Positions 9,801 through 17,435 of a DNA stretch of 64,000 nt are shown here, piece by piece. Positions within the stretch are counted from its first letter, which is position 1; every line of letters starts with the position of its first letter. Position numbers and translations under genes: made by a program. This DNA is from Glyphotaelius pellucidus (taxonomy: Eukaryota; Arthropoda; Insecta; Trichoptera; Limnephilidae), in the NCBI GenBank assembly GCA_936435175.1, contig OW386559.1, positions 6,002,264 to 6,066,263 of the forward strand. The letters run 5' to 3'. The notes beneath the pieces are model-generated. The model had not been told where the DNA came from. It searched no databases and was given only the letters and a program-made list of their open reading frames with translations.

Positions 9801-12062
9801 ACGACAACCGCTCGGCTCACCAGTCGCCAGTAAGTCTGTGATTTTGACGCCGAATACATGTGTAAATCGTTTTGCGTTTTGCCTTAAAACGATGGAACGA
9901 TGTCTTAACTAGGAAATTTGTATGAAGACCTATTTGCAGAGTATAAAAAGGGAAAAAAACCTAGTGTAATCAGATTATATCTGTTTTGAAAGAAAATATT
10001 CTGAAAATTTCAATATACTTTGTACTAAAATAAAACATGTGATTTTGGGTATGGGGGGAGGGGGTTGTCTAACACCTCACCACATGTTACTAGGGTGGTT
10101 GCTAAAAACCATCACGTGATTAATGGACGAGCCTTTACTGGATATTGATTCAATGTGAAATGATTGTGTTATGTTAAATGTTTTTTTAGTAATAGCATAT
10201 AGATACTGGATAGAAAACGGCATTGTGACTGGAGGAGATTTTAACTCCCACGAGGGGTGTCGTCCTTACACTATACCTGATGGCTGGGATTATCACAATA
10301 CACCCACCTGTAGCAAAAGGTGCGAGGAAGGCTACCCCTTTGCCTACGAAGATGATAAACATTACGGTTCAAGGGTGTACTCTATCTTTGCCGATGTGAC
10401 GCAAATCCAACATGAAATCTATAACAATGGACCAGTTTCCGCAGTGTTTCACGTTTACCCAGACTTTTTCTCTTACAACAAGAGCGGAATTTACTACCAC
10501 ACCGACGATGGTACATCATCTAAATGTAAGTTGATTTTAGATCTTATTGAATAGAATCTACTAAACTTTCGCGGTATAATTTCGAATCTAATAAAAACAG
10601 AGAATATTTGTTCACTATGTAAATAAATACCCCACGAATTATGGAAAAAATTCAAATCAATCAAAATCGATATATTACACGACTTGAAATCAATTAATGA
10701 ATGATATGAGCATATTGTTCATTGTTTCGCACAGAATAACATAAATTTTAAAATATTACGTTATATTGATGCAACGGTGAAAGACAATCTTTTGGAAATA
10801 AAATATTTCAGTTAAATTTGGGACTGATAATTTGGTGTTCAGTCAGTAGTGACTGCCTCTCTTAGACTCTCGAATAGCAATCCGGGGGCAGCGGGCTTAA
10901 ATTTCGGTATGCGCAAGTAAAATTTATGACTTAAGTTCTGTTATTTCATAATCTGTTCAATTAAAAATATTAAATTTGTGGAATGTTCCGGAATTGAAAA
11001 CACTCTCAATAACGCCTTGGAGTAAGACCACCATTAAGAATTGAAATGGTTCTTGAATTAGCATTAGCTTTATTTAAATCCGAATATCCAGGTCAATCCT
11101 CATCTTCCTCTTTCTTATCTTCTTCCCCTTCTCTCTACCCCTAGCCTCACAAAATACCTTTATTGTGGATGCCATAGTCTCACTGGCTCCATGCGGTTGG
11201 GAGCAGTTGGGACTCTTGTGCGGTGCGGTGTAAAGTATAATAATAATATGATATTTCTTCAAAGAAGTTTACTTCGCTTGAAGAAATATCATATTCATGA
11301 AAATAATTTCAACTGGCTTATTTTATTTAAGATTTTTTTTTAAATTAAAAATACATACATACTCGTATAACAGATTTAAAGGAAAACAATATGGTTCTAA
11401 AAACTAATAATAATATATTAATTTCTTGTTAACAAGCTACCCGACTCAATAGAGAAAGAATTTCTCGTGTTTGAATTTTGGAGTAGTGCCATTGTAAAAT
11501 AGGTACAGAAATTACGTTATTAGAAGAAATTAAATTAGAAAGAAAAAAGAAATAAACTTATATACATGATAACCGGCCTACAAAATGAACAAGAATAGAA
11601 TAGGAGTTACTAAAATTAACAAACAATACAGATAAACAGGTATAGATATGTAGCAGAAATAAAAATATTATTATTGCATTTGATTATTAGGTAGGTGGTA
11701 AGTACATAGAGTTGGTATAAAAACATTGATATTTGAAATGAGAGAGCTGAAAATATTGTAAAATAGGAACATCATAATAAGTTGTTACAATTTGAGTGCA
11801 TACAAATAAATACAAGTTTAGTTCGAAAGCTGATGTAATATTTTTAGAGGATATGTTCTAATTTTTTTTTTTCGTTTTTTTTTTTTTAGATAGTCACGCC
11901 ATAAAAATAATCGGCTGGGGAGTGGAAGACAAGACCCCTTATTGGATGTGTGCCAACTCCTGGGGTGCAAGATGGGGAGTAAATGGTTACTTCAGGATAC
12001 TCCGAGGACACCCAAAATATAATTGCGGCATTGAGACCTTAATCAGTGCCGGAATGCCTTAA
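754..12062 (+). CDS. Gene A: complete cathepsin B-like cysteine protease, five exons
   Basis: Secreted or lysosomal/gut papain-family (C1A) peptidase. Joining 754-872, 1496-1631, 8946-9114, 10190-10525 and 11890-12062 gives 933 nt, in frame, 310 residues plus stop, with every junction GT-AG. Residues 1-22 form a signal peptide; the mature enzyme probably starts near Leu62 (LPESFDAR). Catalytic set: oxyanion Gln85, Cys91 (GSCWAF), His256 (SHAIKIIGWG), Asn276 (CANSWG). The occluding loop is shortened and lacks the paired histidines and CEHH motif that give cathepsin B its dipeptidyl-carboxypeptidase activity, so an endopeptidase is inferred. The propeptide is short (about 40 residues against the usual 60 or more). 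Introns 2 to 4 are loaded with transposons. Paralogues B and C lie downstream. Confidence 0.88.
1010..1105 (-). mobile_element. Degenerate Penelope-like element terminus
   Basis: A diverged copy of the sequence at 1205-1281 (GGGGTATTATGCC, then GCCAAC.TT.CGGA.AGC.TTACAGTGTC). It lies in gene A intron 1 just upstream of the better-preserved inverted copy. Confidence 0.5.
1190..1410. mobile_element. Inverted (head-to-head) Penelope-like termini with 15-bp TSD
   Basis: Two nearly perfect inverted copies, about 1194-1281 and 1290-1377, of the segment that follows the Penelope-like endonuclease frame at 60677-60910. The whole is flanked by a perfect 15-bp direct repeat, ACCATTTGAATGGCT (1175-1189 and 1411-1425), so it inserted as one unit in gene A intron 1. 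Inverted terminal copies are a known Penelope-like arrangement. Confidence 0.75.
1243..1290 (-). ncRNA. Hammerhead ribozyme core in Penelope-like terminus
   Basis: Read on the - strand: CTGATGA, stem II GGACA/TGTCC closing a 9-nt loop, then GAAAC and GTT with predicted cleavage before GGC, and stem I GCC/GGC. Stem III is only the self-complementary ACGT with no loop, the minimal form described for Penelope-like hammerheads, which suggests action as a dimer. The + copy in the right arm has lost the first C of CTGATGA at the palindrome centre. Confidence 0.6.
1496..1631 (+). CDS. Gene A exon 2: propeptide end and mature N-terminus
   Basis: Acceptor TTTTTAG ends at 1495; donor GTAAGT starts at 1632. 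Encodes residues 40-85 with the family signature LPESFDAREKWPEC and ends on the oxyanion-hole Gln85. Exon phases match exon 1 (2 nt carried) and exon 3 (phase 0). The donor and the next 30 intronic bases are conserved in gene B at 22988. Confidence 0.88.
1665..3170. other. Gene A-specific insert in intron 2, unassigned
   Basis: In gene B the conserved intron start (GGTGGCAGGTATATTT) is followed directly by the sequence matching 3175 onward, so about 1.5 kb here is extra in A or lost from B. It includes short open frames (for example 2931-3152) without recognisable similarity. I see no clear TIR or TSD. Confidence 0.45.
3175..3900 (+). other. Conserved intron 2 sequence shared with gene B
   Basis: Matches 23020-23300 in blocks, including TATATTCTCCGATCTGTGGTATCAA. 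It is ancestral intron rather than a transposon, and ties the two genes together as duplicates. Confidence 0.6.
3900..5840. other. Intron 2, unassigned
   Basis: AT-rich with two GC-richer patches (about 4225-4335 and 5340-5460) that stand out from the intron and may be eroded mobile DNA. No coding similarity, TIR or tandem repeat was convincing. Confidence 0.4.
5841..8250. mobile_element. DNA transposon with about 0.5-kb terminal inverted repeats
   Basis: The left segment (about 5841-6430) and right segment (about 7730-8250) are inverted copies: each runs from a G-rich end through GGTCTCTAAAGGTCCCTTTT, a GTTAAAAATGAA-type tandem stretch and a short exon-like stretch. Between them lies a decayed gene on the - strand. 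It sits in gene A intron 2. The ends are G-rich and eroded, so no TSD is assigned and the superfamily is unknown. Confidence 0.6.
6707..7739 (-). pseudogene. Decayed gene of the long-TIR transposon
   Basis: Two - strand open segments, 7482-7739 and 6707-7027, interrupted by stops and frameshifts. The first has LWAGVSDMVIEQTLMRSIKS followed by GLTQGR; the second has ELTPYPLALF, KGKKSSLYD and MVDGSFLLHR. These patterns recall an uncharacterised protein family, widespread in invertebrate genomes and probably mobile-element-borne, whose function I do not know. Family recognition is from memory of the motif pattern, not a search. Confidence 0.5.
8251..8945 (+). other. End of intron 2 of gene A
   Basis: AT-rich; partly similar to the stretch before gene B exon 3 (about 23960-24410), including TTTCCGAC and CCGGAAAA-like motifs and the tract just before the acceptor. 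Nothing coding seen. Confidence 0.4.
8946..9114 (+). CDS. Gene A exon 3: catalytic cysteine exon
   Basis: Too short for long-ORF calling, but clear: KQCGSCWAFS with Cys91, then SDRICIQSNG and SPEDLVTCC, followed by a Cys-rich stretch (HCKGCRGC) typical of cathepsin B. Acceptor TTTCAG ends at 8945, donor GTGAAT at 9115. Length 169 nt, identical to the paralogous exon at 24412-24580. Lies 7.3 kb from exon 2 because intron 2 holds several inserted elements. Confidence 0.88.
9163..9437 (-). mobile_element. TIR element with internal tRNA-like promoter (copy 1)
   Basis: Ends are about 60-bp inverted repeats starting ATTTAATTAAATGAAGACAC and including ATCGAAAATCTGGAAACAG. Inside are a 74-nt tRNA-like unit on the - strand and a spacer containing GTACCATACTTTGACTAAG. 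It lies in gene A intron 3. A rearranged relative is at 62751-63468. Similarity to that copy runs about 30 bases past the right inverted repeat, so the true right end may be near 9470. Confidence 0.65.
9241..9314 (-). tRNA. tRNA-like pol III head (pseudo-tRNA)
   Basis: On the - strand: A box TAGCTCAGTGG with a perfect D stem GCTC/GAGC, B box GGTTCGAGTCC in a perfect T arm CTGGG/CCCAG, overall tRNA length. The anticodon stem is weak, position 33 is C instead of T, and the acceptor stem has mismatches, so it is a retroposon-type tRNA relic and not a working tRNA. Intact A and B boxes could still recruit TFIIIC. Confidence 0.6.
9595..10134. mobile_element. Harbinger-like MITE (540 bp, TTA target duplication)
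   Basis: Imperfect TIRs AGGGGTCGTCCATTTATCAC and AGGCTCGTCCATTAATCAC (right end reversed), with long G runs inside. Flanked by TTA at 9592-9594 and 10135-10137. Gene B intron 3 shows the uninterrupted sequence (about 25215-25255), confirming insertion after duplication. A 3-bp TWA duplication suits PIF/Harbinger; the assignment is inference. Confidence 0.6.
10190..10525 (+). CDS. Gene A exon 4: S2' region and shortened occluding loop
   Basis: Encodes residues 142-253. Acceptor TTTTTTTAG ends at 10189; this site rather than the AG six bases further is chosen because gene B aligns there. Donor GTAAGT at 10526. Contains YWIENGIVTGG, SHEGCRPYTI, CSKRCEEGY, DDKHYG, EIYNNGPVSAVF and KSGIY, all in canonical order. 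Between CRPY and CSKRC there are about 13 residues, where canonical cathepsin B has over 20 including HH. Confidence 0.9.
11085..11245 (-). repeat. Repeat E copy
   Basis: Matches 56765-56900 in the same orientation and 30060-30240 in the opposite one; shared motifs are GATGCCATAG.CTCACTGGCTCC and GGGAGCAGTTGGGACTCTTG. A dispersed family, origin unknown, present both inside and outside the 29-kb block. Confidence 0.6.
11334..11887. mobile_element. Insertion that replaced the exon 5 splice acceptor
   Basis: Gene B reads TTTAAGAT directly into exon 5. Gene A has the same TTTAAGAT at about 11326-11333, then 554 extra bases ending in long T tracts, then a second AGAT (11888-11891) that opens the exon. 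The AGAT duplication supplies the AG now used as acceptor. The insert has poly(T)-rich ends and no coding capacity; class unknown. Confidence 0.6.
11890..12062 (+). CDS. Gene A exon 5: catalytic His and Asn, C-terminus
   Basis: Encodes residues 254-310 and the TAA at 12060-12062. Has the catalytic His256 in SHAIKIIGWGVED and Asn276 in CANSWG, then FRILRGHP and CGIET. The acceptor at 11888-11889 follows a long T tract that belongs to a recent insertion (11334-11887); in gene B the exon follows TTTAAG directly. Conserved 3'-UTR blocks follow and are shared with gene B. Confidence 0.9.
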
Positions 12063-12297
12063 TTGTGAACAGAAATTTTAATAATCAAACTTCTGGAAAT
12101 AACAATCTTTTTTTGGGATTTTAAAACAACTTTACTTTTGAAACAGGGGTGGTTAAAATTTCGTATTACCAGGCAATAACAGAATATAAAATATGATTCG
12201 CTGTTACCGCATCTGTAAACCATGTGTAGATTTTACTAGAGTATTAAATTGCTCTGAAGAAGTCACTACCGTAGTGAAATCTGGCTAAGGTTTGAAA

Positions 12298-12303
12298 AAT
12301 AAA
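12298..12303 (+). promoter_or_regulatory. Poly(A) signal of gene A
   Basis: AATAAA about 235 bases after the stop codon, at the same relative place as the AATAAA at 55935 after gene B's stop. Confidence 0.6.
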
Positions 12304-12786
12304 AGTAATGTCAACAAATTTATTGTTTTATTTTATATTATGATAAAGGATAGAGTCTGAAAACTATTAAATAATGTCGTTTAAAATTTTACCTTAAAAG
12401 GTTACCTATTAATGACAAGTATATATTTATTTAAAAAAAAACCCACATTTTTTTACAGAATAAATTTTTGGCATTTTCACGAGCATTTGGTTTCTTAGAA
12501 TGGGCAATCTGCATAGTTAGAAACTAATGTCGACTTACAAGATATTATAACACTTGCACACATTTAAAAAAAATTCAGTTATTTTGCAATGCTTGTTTAG
12601 TGTTCACATGTGGGTTCAAAGCTTTTCCCAGGGCGTAGAATCAATCTGCTAAATACAATCAAAAGATATTTTAACAGCAAAAGAGATATTTTATTAACAA
12701 ATTCCCCGGTTTTATTATATCAATAATCCCTTGAAATAATGGTAATCTTTCCGAATCGACTATCAACGGATTGCAAACACGAGCCC

Positions 12787-12814
12787 TTCCCGGTAGAGCT
12801 AGCTCTACCGGGAA
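12787..12814. repeat. Perfect 28-bp palindrome
   Basis: Left half TTCCCGGTAGAGCT is the exact reverse complement of the right half, with no spacer. GC-rich within AT-rich DNA. Could form a cruciform or bind a dimeric protein; no function is shown. Confidence 0.7.
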
Positions 12815-14901
12815 AGTACGTAAGTACATATACGTTAATCATTATCAGCCTTACTCAGTGAAAACTTTATTCAATTGATATATACCGCGGATGTAAAAAC
12901 ACTACTAATTTTAAAATTGATCATGGAAAGATGTTTTACATGGCTTACACAGCCGGAGAGGGTAGCTTATCCATTTTATACGACTGTTTTGTTAATGATT
13001 TCTGAACGTATTTTGGAATTTTTTCAAAGTGTTTTAAATGTTCTATATATTTTTTTATTAAAAACAGACCATTATAGAAACTAGATAAAATTACCTTATT
13101 ATTTGTGTACCTTATTTATTTGTGTATTTGAAATATACTTTAGTATTAAAAAAATGCAATGTTTTAAGCTTAAAACACGGAAAAAATGGAAAAAAAAAAT
13201 TCTCACCGAAACATTTTTCATCAAAATGTAGAGAAATTTAAAAAAAATCAAAATTTAAAAAATACACTCCTTTTATACAGGGTGTTAAGGGACGTACTTG
13301 ACTTACTATAACCAGTGATTCCTGACATTATTTGGAGTAAAAAATGTAAATGAAATTTTGATGTCCGGTGACTTTTTTTTTTTTTTTCAAAAAATTTTTT
13401 TTCGCACGTCGTCACTGGTCACTCCACCGAGTAGCCGACCCACCCCTTACCCCGTCTCCAACTGTCCAACACATACCATTTTTTTTATGTTTTTGTAGAA
13501 AAAAAAAAAAAAAACATCAAAAATGTCAAAATAGTTTTCCATCAATACCGAGCTCAAGTAGTTTAACAAGGAGAATATTATGGTATACTTGTCAAAGGTC
13601 TCGTGTATGGAATCGACTTGAGTTCTGAGAGAAGTATTTTCTCTATAAAATTATTTAATATACCCACTCCCTTTCGCAATAAAAATCGTTAAAAAATAAC
13701 GACTTTAAAAAAAGAATTAAGATATGGATTATGGATTATGGATATAGGAAGGAAGAACATAGATACAATTTTGCAACCAAATAAAGATGAATGCTTGTTT
13801 TGTGCCTTTTTTTAGATATAACTTTATTATTTTCCTCTTTTAATACTTTAAATCCAAATTAATAATCAAACACAAAAACATGTAGAACGGGGTACCCCTA
13901 AAATAATGTGAAAAAAAAAATAAATAAATAAAAATTAAAAAAATGGTTTCATTTAGAATTTTTATACCAGAAATTTTTTTTCATAAAGTAATATTTTTTC
14001 AAAAAGTTTCGGTACTATGTATAGTTTATACATAGTAAAGTATTAGTATATTTAAAATTACATCACTTTTATTATCCTTTTTAAATAAAGATGTCAAATA
14101 AAAACGTTTCCAAATGTCGGAAAAGCAACATGTATCAAGGCGTTGATTAAAAAATGAGCAAATCGAGTCGGCCAGTGAAACAAAACAGTTTGTAAGGATA
14201 TTATAATGAAATCACTTGATACGACGTTGCACTAAATAAAGTAATTAAATGAGTATCTCCCAACTAGAAATGGAATGGATGACGTATTTATTTTTTTGCT
14301 TTTGCTGCCTGTTAAATTTTTTTTTTATGAATTCGTCTTTATTAATTCTAGACTTACAATTTGTGATTTCCTATGCCTGTCTCACTTGGAAAACCTGTGT
14401 TGAGATCAGGCGCTTTAAAACATGAGCAGTTTATAATGAAAATAATAACACAGTGCGTAATAAAAAAACAAATAACACACAGTATTACGTTTAAAGTAAC
14501 AGACAATCATCATCATTGCACTATAGAAAAAATACATGCTCCTAAGTTGGCTTTGATAATATCTTTGATGTTGAATCTGTTTTGGCTGATAATCCAGGAC
14601 TTGGTGTCAGAAATTATATTTAAGATACATTGTGTTTTGTCTAATGGCCGGTGGAAGTACATTGTATTGTTTTATTTCAAAGTATCTAAAATTTCTTTGG
14701 CCAAAAGTTTTTTTAGAAAAAGGGACATTTAAGAGGTTCAAACCCTTTGGTTCTAGTATCTCGAGCAGTTTAGATATTTACAAAAGTAGTTCTGTGTTTG
14801 AAGAGGTATGCTAGTATGGTTTTGGCATAAAGTTGCCTAATGTCCAAAACACAGATTCTCTTGAAAATTTCATCCGAACTGTTTGTAATCGGTAGTTTTA
14901 A

Positions 14902-15436
14902 CCCTAGAACCCCAATCTAGGTCATTTTTACCAATACGCAAACAAATATCTGCTTTCTTTTTCGCACATTTATTTCAATTGCCCCGATTATTATCGTACT
15001 AGGTTGTGGTTGTACACTTATGTTGTTAAGGATTTTTGTAATTTTTAAACGTGTGTGAAAAGTGTTTATAAAGAAAAAAATAATTATAAAAAACTGTTTA
15101 ATTATTATAAAACATTTATTGGTAAATAGAAAAAAGAAGATTTTGATTGTTTTTTTTTTATTAATATTTTTAGTTGAAAAGAAGCAAACCGTAAGGATCT
15201 CATTTCGTACCATTTTTTTGTATTAATTAGTTAAAGTTATTTTTTCAAAGTCTAATAAATAAATATTATTATAATTATGCGTTTTTTCAATTCCTAAATA
15301 GTTAATACGAATAAATAATGATAAAAAATACTAAATTACACAGATTTTACAATGATAAAGGTGTATTTATTCATATAGGTAAATTTGATCTATGACTGGG
15401 CTTTTCAGATAGGAAAATATGATTGGGCTTCTAGGG
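14902..15436. mobile_element. piggyBac-like MITE with TTAA duplication
   Basis: Ends are inverted (CCCTAGAACCCCAATC and CCCTAGAAGCCCAATC) and directly flanked by TTAA on both sides (14898-14901 and 15437-15440), the piggyBac superfamily hallmark. The interior is AT-rich and carries no recognisable transposase. Confidence 0.75.
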
Positions 15437-15489
15437 TTAATAAAATCTTTAAAATTAGTTTCTGAGCCTTAAAAATGCGTTCATTTTAG

Positions 15490-15870
15490 TTTATGTAATT
15501 AAATGCCGCTACTAATTACTAGTAAATAATAACTTTCCATAAATGTTCCGAATAATTCACGAAAAGTAGTTAAAAACATATAAAAATATGCATGAAAGAC
15601 TTGAACAATTAAATTTAACGTGATTACTCGATGTGTGCATATTTCATTGCTTTGATTTCTTTTAATAAACGTTAAAACATTAAAATTTTATAATTTACGC
15701 GATAAATTTGAAATATTTACTTACAAGGCAGCATGTGTTTTGGAACGTTGATCTTATATTATTTTTTTAAACTTTGTTCTTTTGAAAGATTTTGCCAACA
15801 AAAATATAAAGGTATTTAAAAAGTTTTTTTTTTGTCTTTACAATTTCTCATTATTAAATAAAAGTTCAAA
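15490..15870 (+). promoter_or_regulatory. Stranded upstream region of gene B
   Basis: Similar to 180-560 upstream of gene A, including AAATGCCGCTACTAATTAC, the TATA-like area and TTACTTACAAGGCAGCA followed by TTGATCTTATATTA. It is now nearly 7 kb from gene B exon 1 because the BEL/Pao element and others entered between. The donor-like GGTAGGTT of gene A is lost here by a small deletion. Confidence 0.6.
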
Positions 15871-15879
15871 ACATTAAAG

Positions 15880-16664
15880 TACTTCTATATTCATGTTCAA
15901 TCAATCAAATTAATCTTAATATAAGGCCGAAATTCACGAGAAACCCTGAAACCTTTAGAATTGAGACTTATCGTATTAATACAAGTTTTTTTCAAACCAA
16001 CGTCAAGAATGTCTCAATTATATATTAAATAATGCGACCATAAACACTTGGAGATATTTTTGAATTAAATCCCGACTTTCAGAAGGAATACTAACAATTC
16101 CGGTTCACGTGTTCGCCTAGTTCGGTTGTTTTACATTACGTCCCGCGTCACTCTAGTATCAAGTTTATTTTAAAACATAACGTTACTCGTAAAAATATAT
16201 ATGACCGCAAAATCAAGAGTTCTTATTGGCAAATTTTCCCTACACACGCATCTCAGTTTACAGTGCTTGGAAAGGCTATAAGCTGCAAATCCAAATCAGA
16301 ATAAAATACACAATTCACCACCTTCCCAAAATAACGGACATTCGTCTGGTGATCTCCTCACTTACAGCCACTTTGTAAGTAATGAATCATCCACCTAATT
16401 ATGCATTGGTTCTATAATATGTGTATATATGCATATGTGTGTGAGTGTGTATTACATGTATGCGTATATATATGTAGAATGTGCACATATGTGCATACAC
16501 ATATGTGCATACACATATACGTGTGTGTGTTATGTATACATAAATGTATTTGTACGTACATGTGTATGTACCTATGTATTTACAAATATTTGATTTTGAT
16601 CCTCCTTGTTTTATGTACTGACCTGTAATTTAATTTATTATTACGTATTATAACTTGTAGTCAC
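15880..16664. other. Intergenic, with TG/TA-rich microsatellite
   Basis: Nothing coding. From about 16415 to 16590 there are alternating purine-pyrimidine runs (TATGTGTGTGAGTGTGT, ACACATATGTGCATACACAT), which explains a Cys/Tyr-rich open frame there. Confidence 0.5.
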
Positions 16665-17155
16665 TGTTTGCGCCAATCAATGTTCTTTTTGTTTGATTTA
16701 GTACCTACTGGAAAACTGCTTTACCCAAGTACCTGCCCAGTTCCTCTATCCAAGTACCTACCCATCCCACGCCAAGACAAAACCCAATAAAACGTTCGAT
16801 TGTTTCATTCACTTGTTTTTTATTTGACTTGTGGAAAAACGCACCCGTCTCGAGTTCGGAGAAATTTGTGCATTTTACTTAATTGAAAAGTAACGCCGTA
16901 AGTTTAATTTGCGAACTTATTGACACGCCGCCGCGGTTGCAGAAGTAACCGTGTTTACGTATATATGTGTACAAGTGAACTATTATTAAGACAAGGGAGA
17001 ATTAAAAGGACCACAGAACCAGCGGCAAATGTCGAGTGAACTCGGTGAGTTTTGGCAATACCTATCCTTTTCCTTTTCCTTTGAGTAGTTTTCCAGTGAT
17101 TGTTGTTTTAGAATCGCACCGCACCCGCCTACGAACGAATTGATTTGCGCAACCA
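16665..17155 (+). repeat. 5' LTR of BEL/Pao element
   Basis: 491 bp, starts TGTTTGCGCC and ends GCGCAACCA; matches 21191-21681 base for base as far as I can read. Contains AATAAA within CCCAATAAAACG. Confidence 0.9.
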
Positions 17156-17160
17156 TCATT

Positions 17161-17178
17161 TGGTCCTAATCGACGCCG
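17161..17178 (+). promoter_or_regulatory. Putative primer-binding site
   Basis: TGGTCCTAATCGACGCCG begins five bases after the 5' LTR; TGG is the expected complement of a tRNA CCA end. The tRNA is not identified. Confidence 0.45.
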
Positions 17179-17435
17179 GATACGTTAAATTCGTTCGTAT
17201 ATAATATTGTGATAGCATTGTCAAATAGATGAATCTACATTCATAGTGAAAGATTCAAAATTTGTTATTTAACCACAGATAAGTCCAAACGCCAGACGTA
17301 TCGCTCTGTTTGATAGTTTGTTAACCTTTCGATTGCCGTTTAGGTGTTTTAACCCCACGCCTTCCGGATAGTTTAATCGTTAAAACGCAATAGAGTTATC
17401 TCATTATTATTTTATTGAATTATTGTTTTGTCATC

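Larger units (their letters stand above)
10526..11889 (+). other. Intron 4 of gene A
   Basis: AT-rich intron holding a repeat E copy (11085-11245), a 17-bp-arm hairpin (11246-11262 with 11278-11294) and the acceptor-replacing insertion 11334-11887. The rest shows nothing recognisable. Confidence 0.5.
12063..14897. other. Intergenic region after gene A
   Basis: Conserved 3'-UTR to about 12310, then AT-rich DNA. Notable items: a perfect 28-bp palindrome at 12787, a short hairpin ACTATGTATA/TATACATAGT near 14015, and open frames at 12875-13084 and 14373-14732 without recognisable similarity. No gene is supported. Confidence 0.45.
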
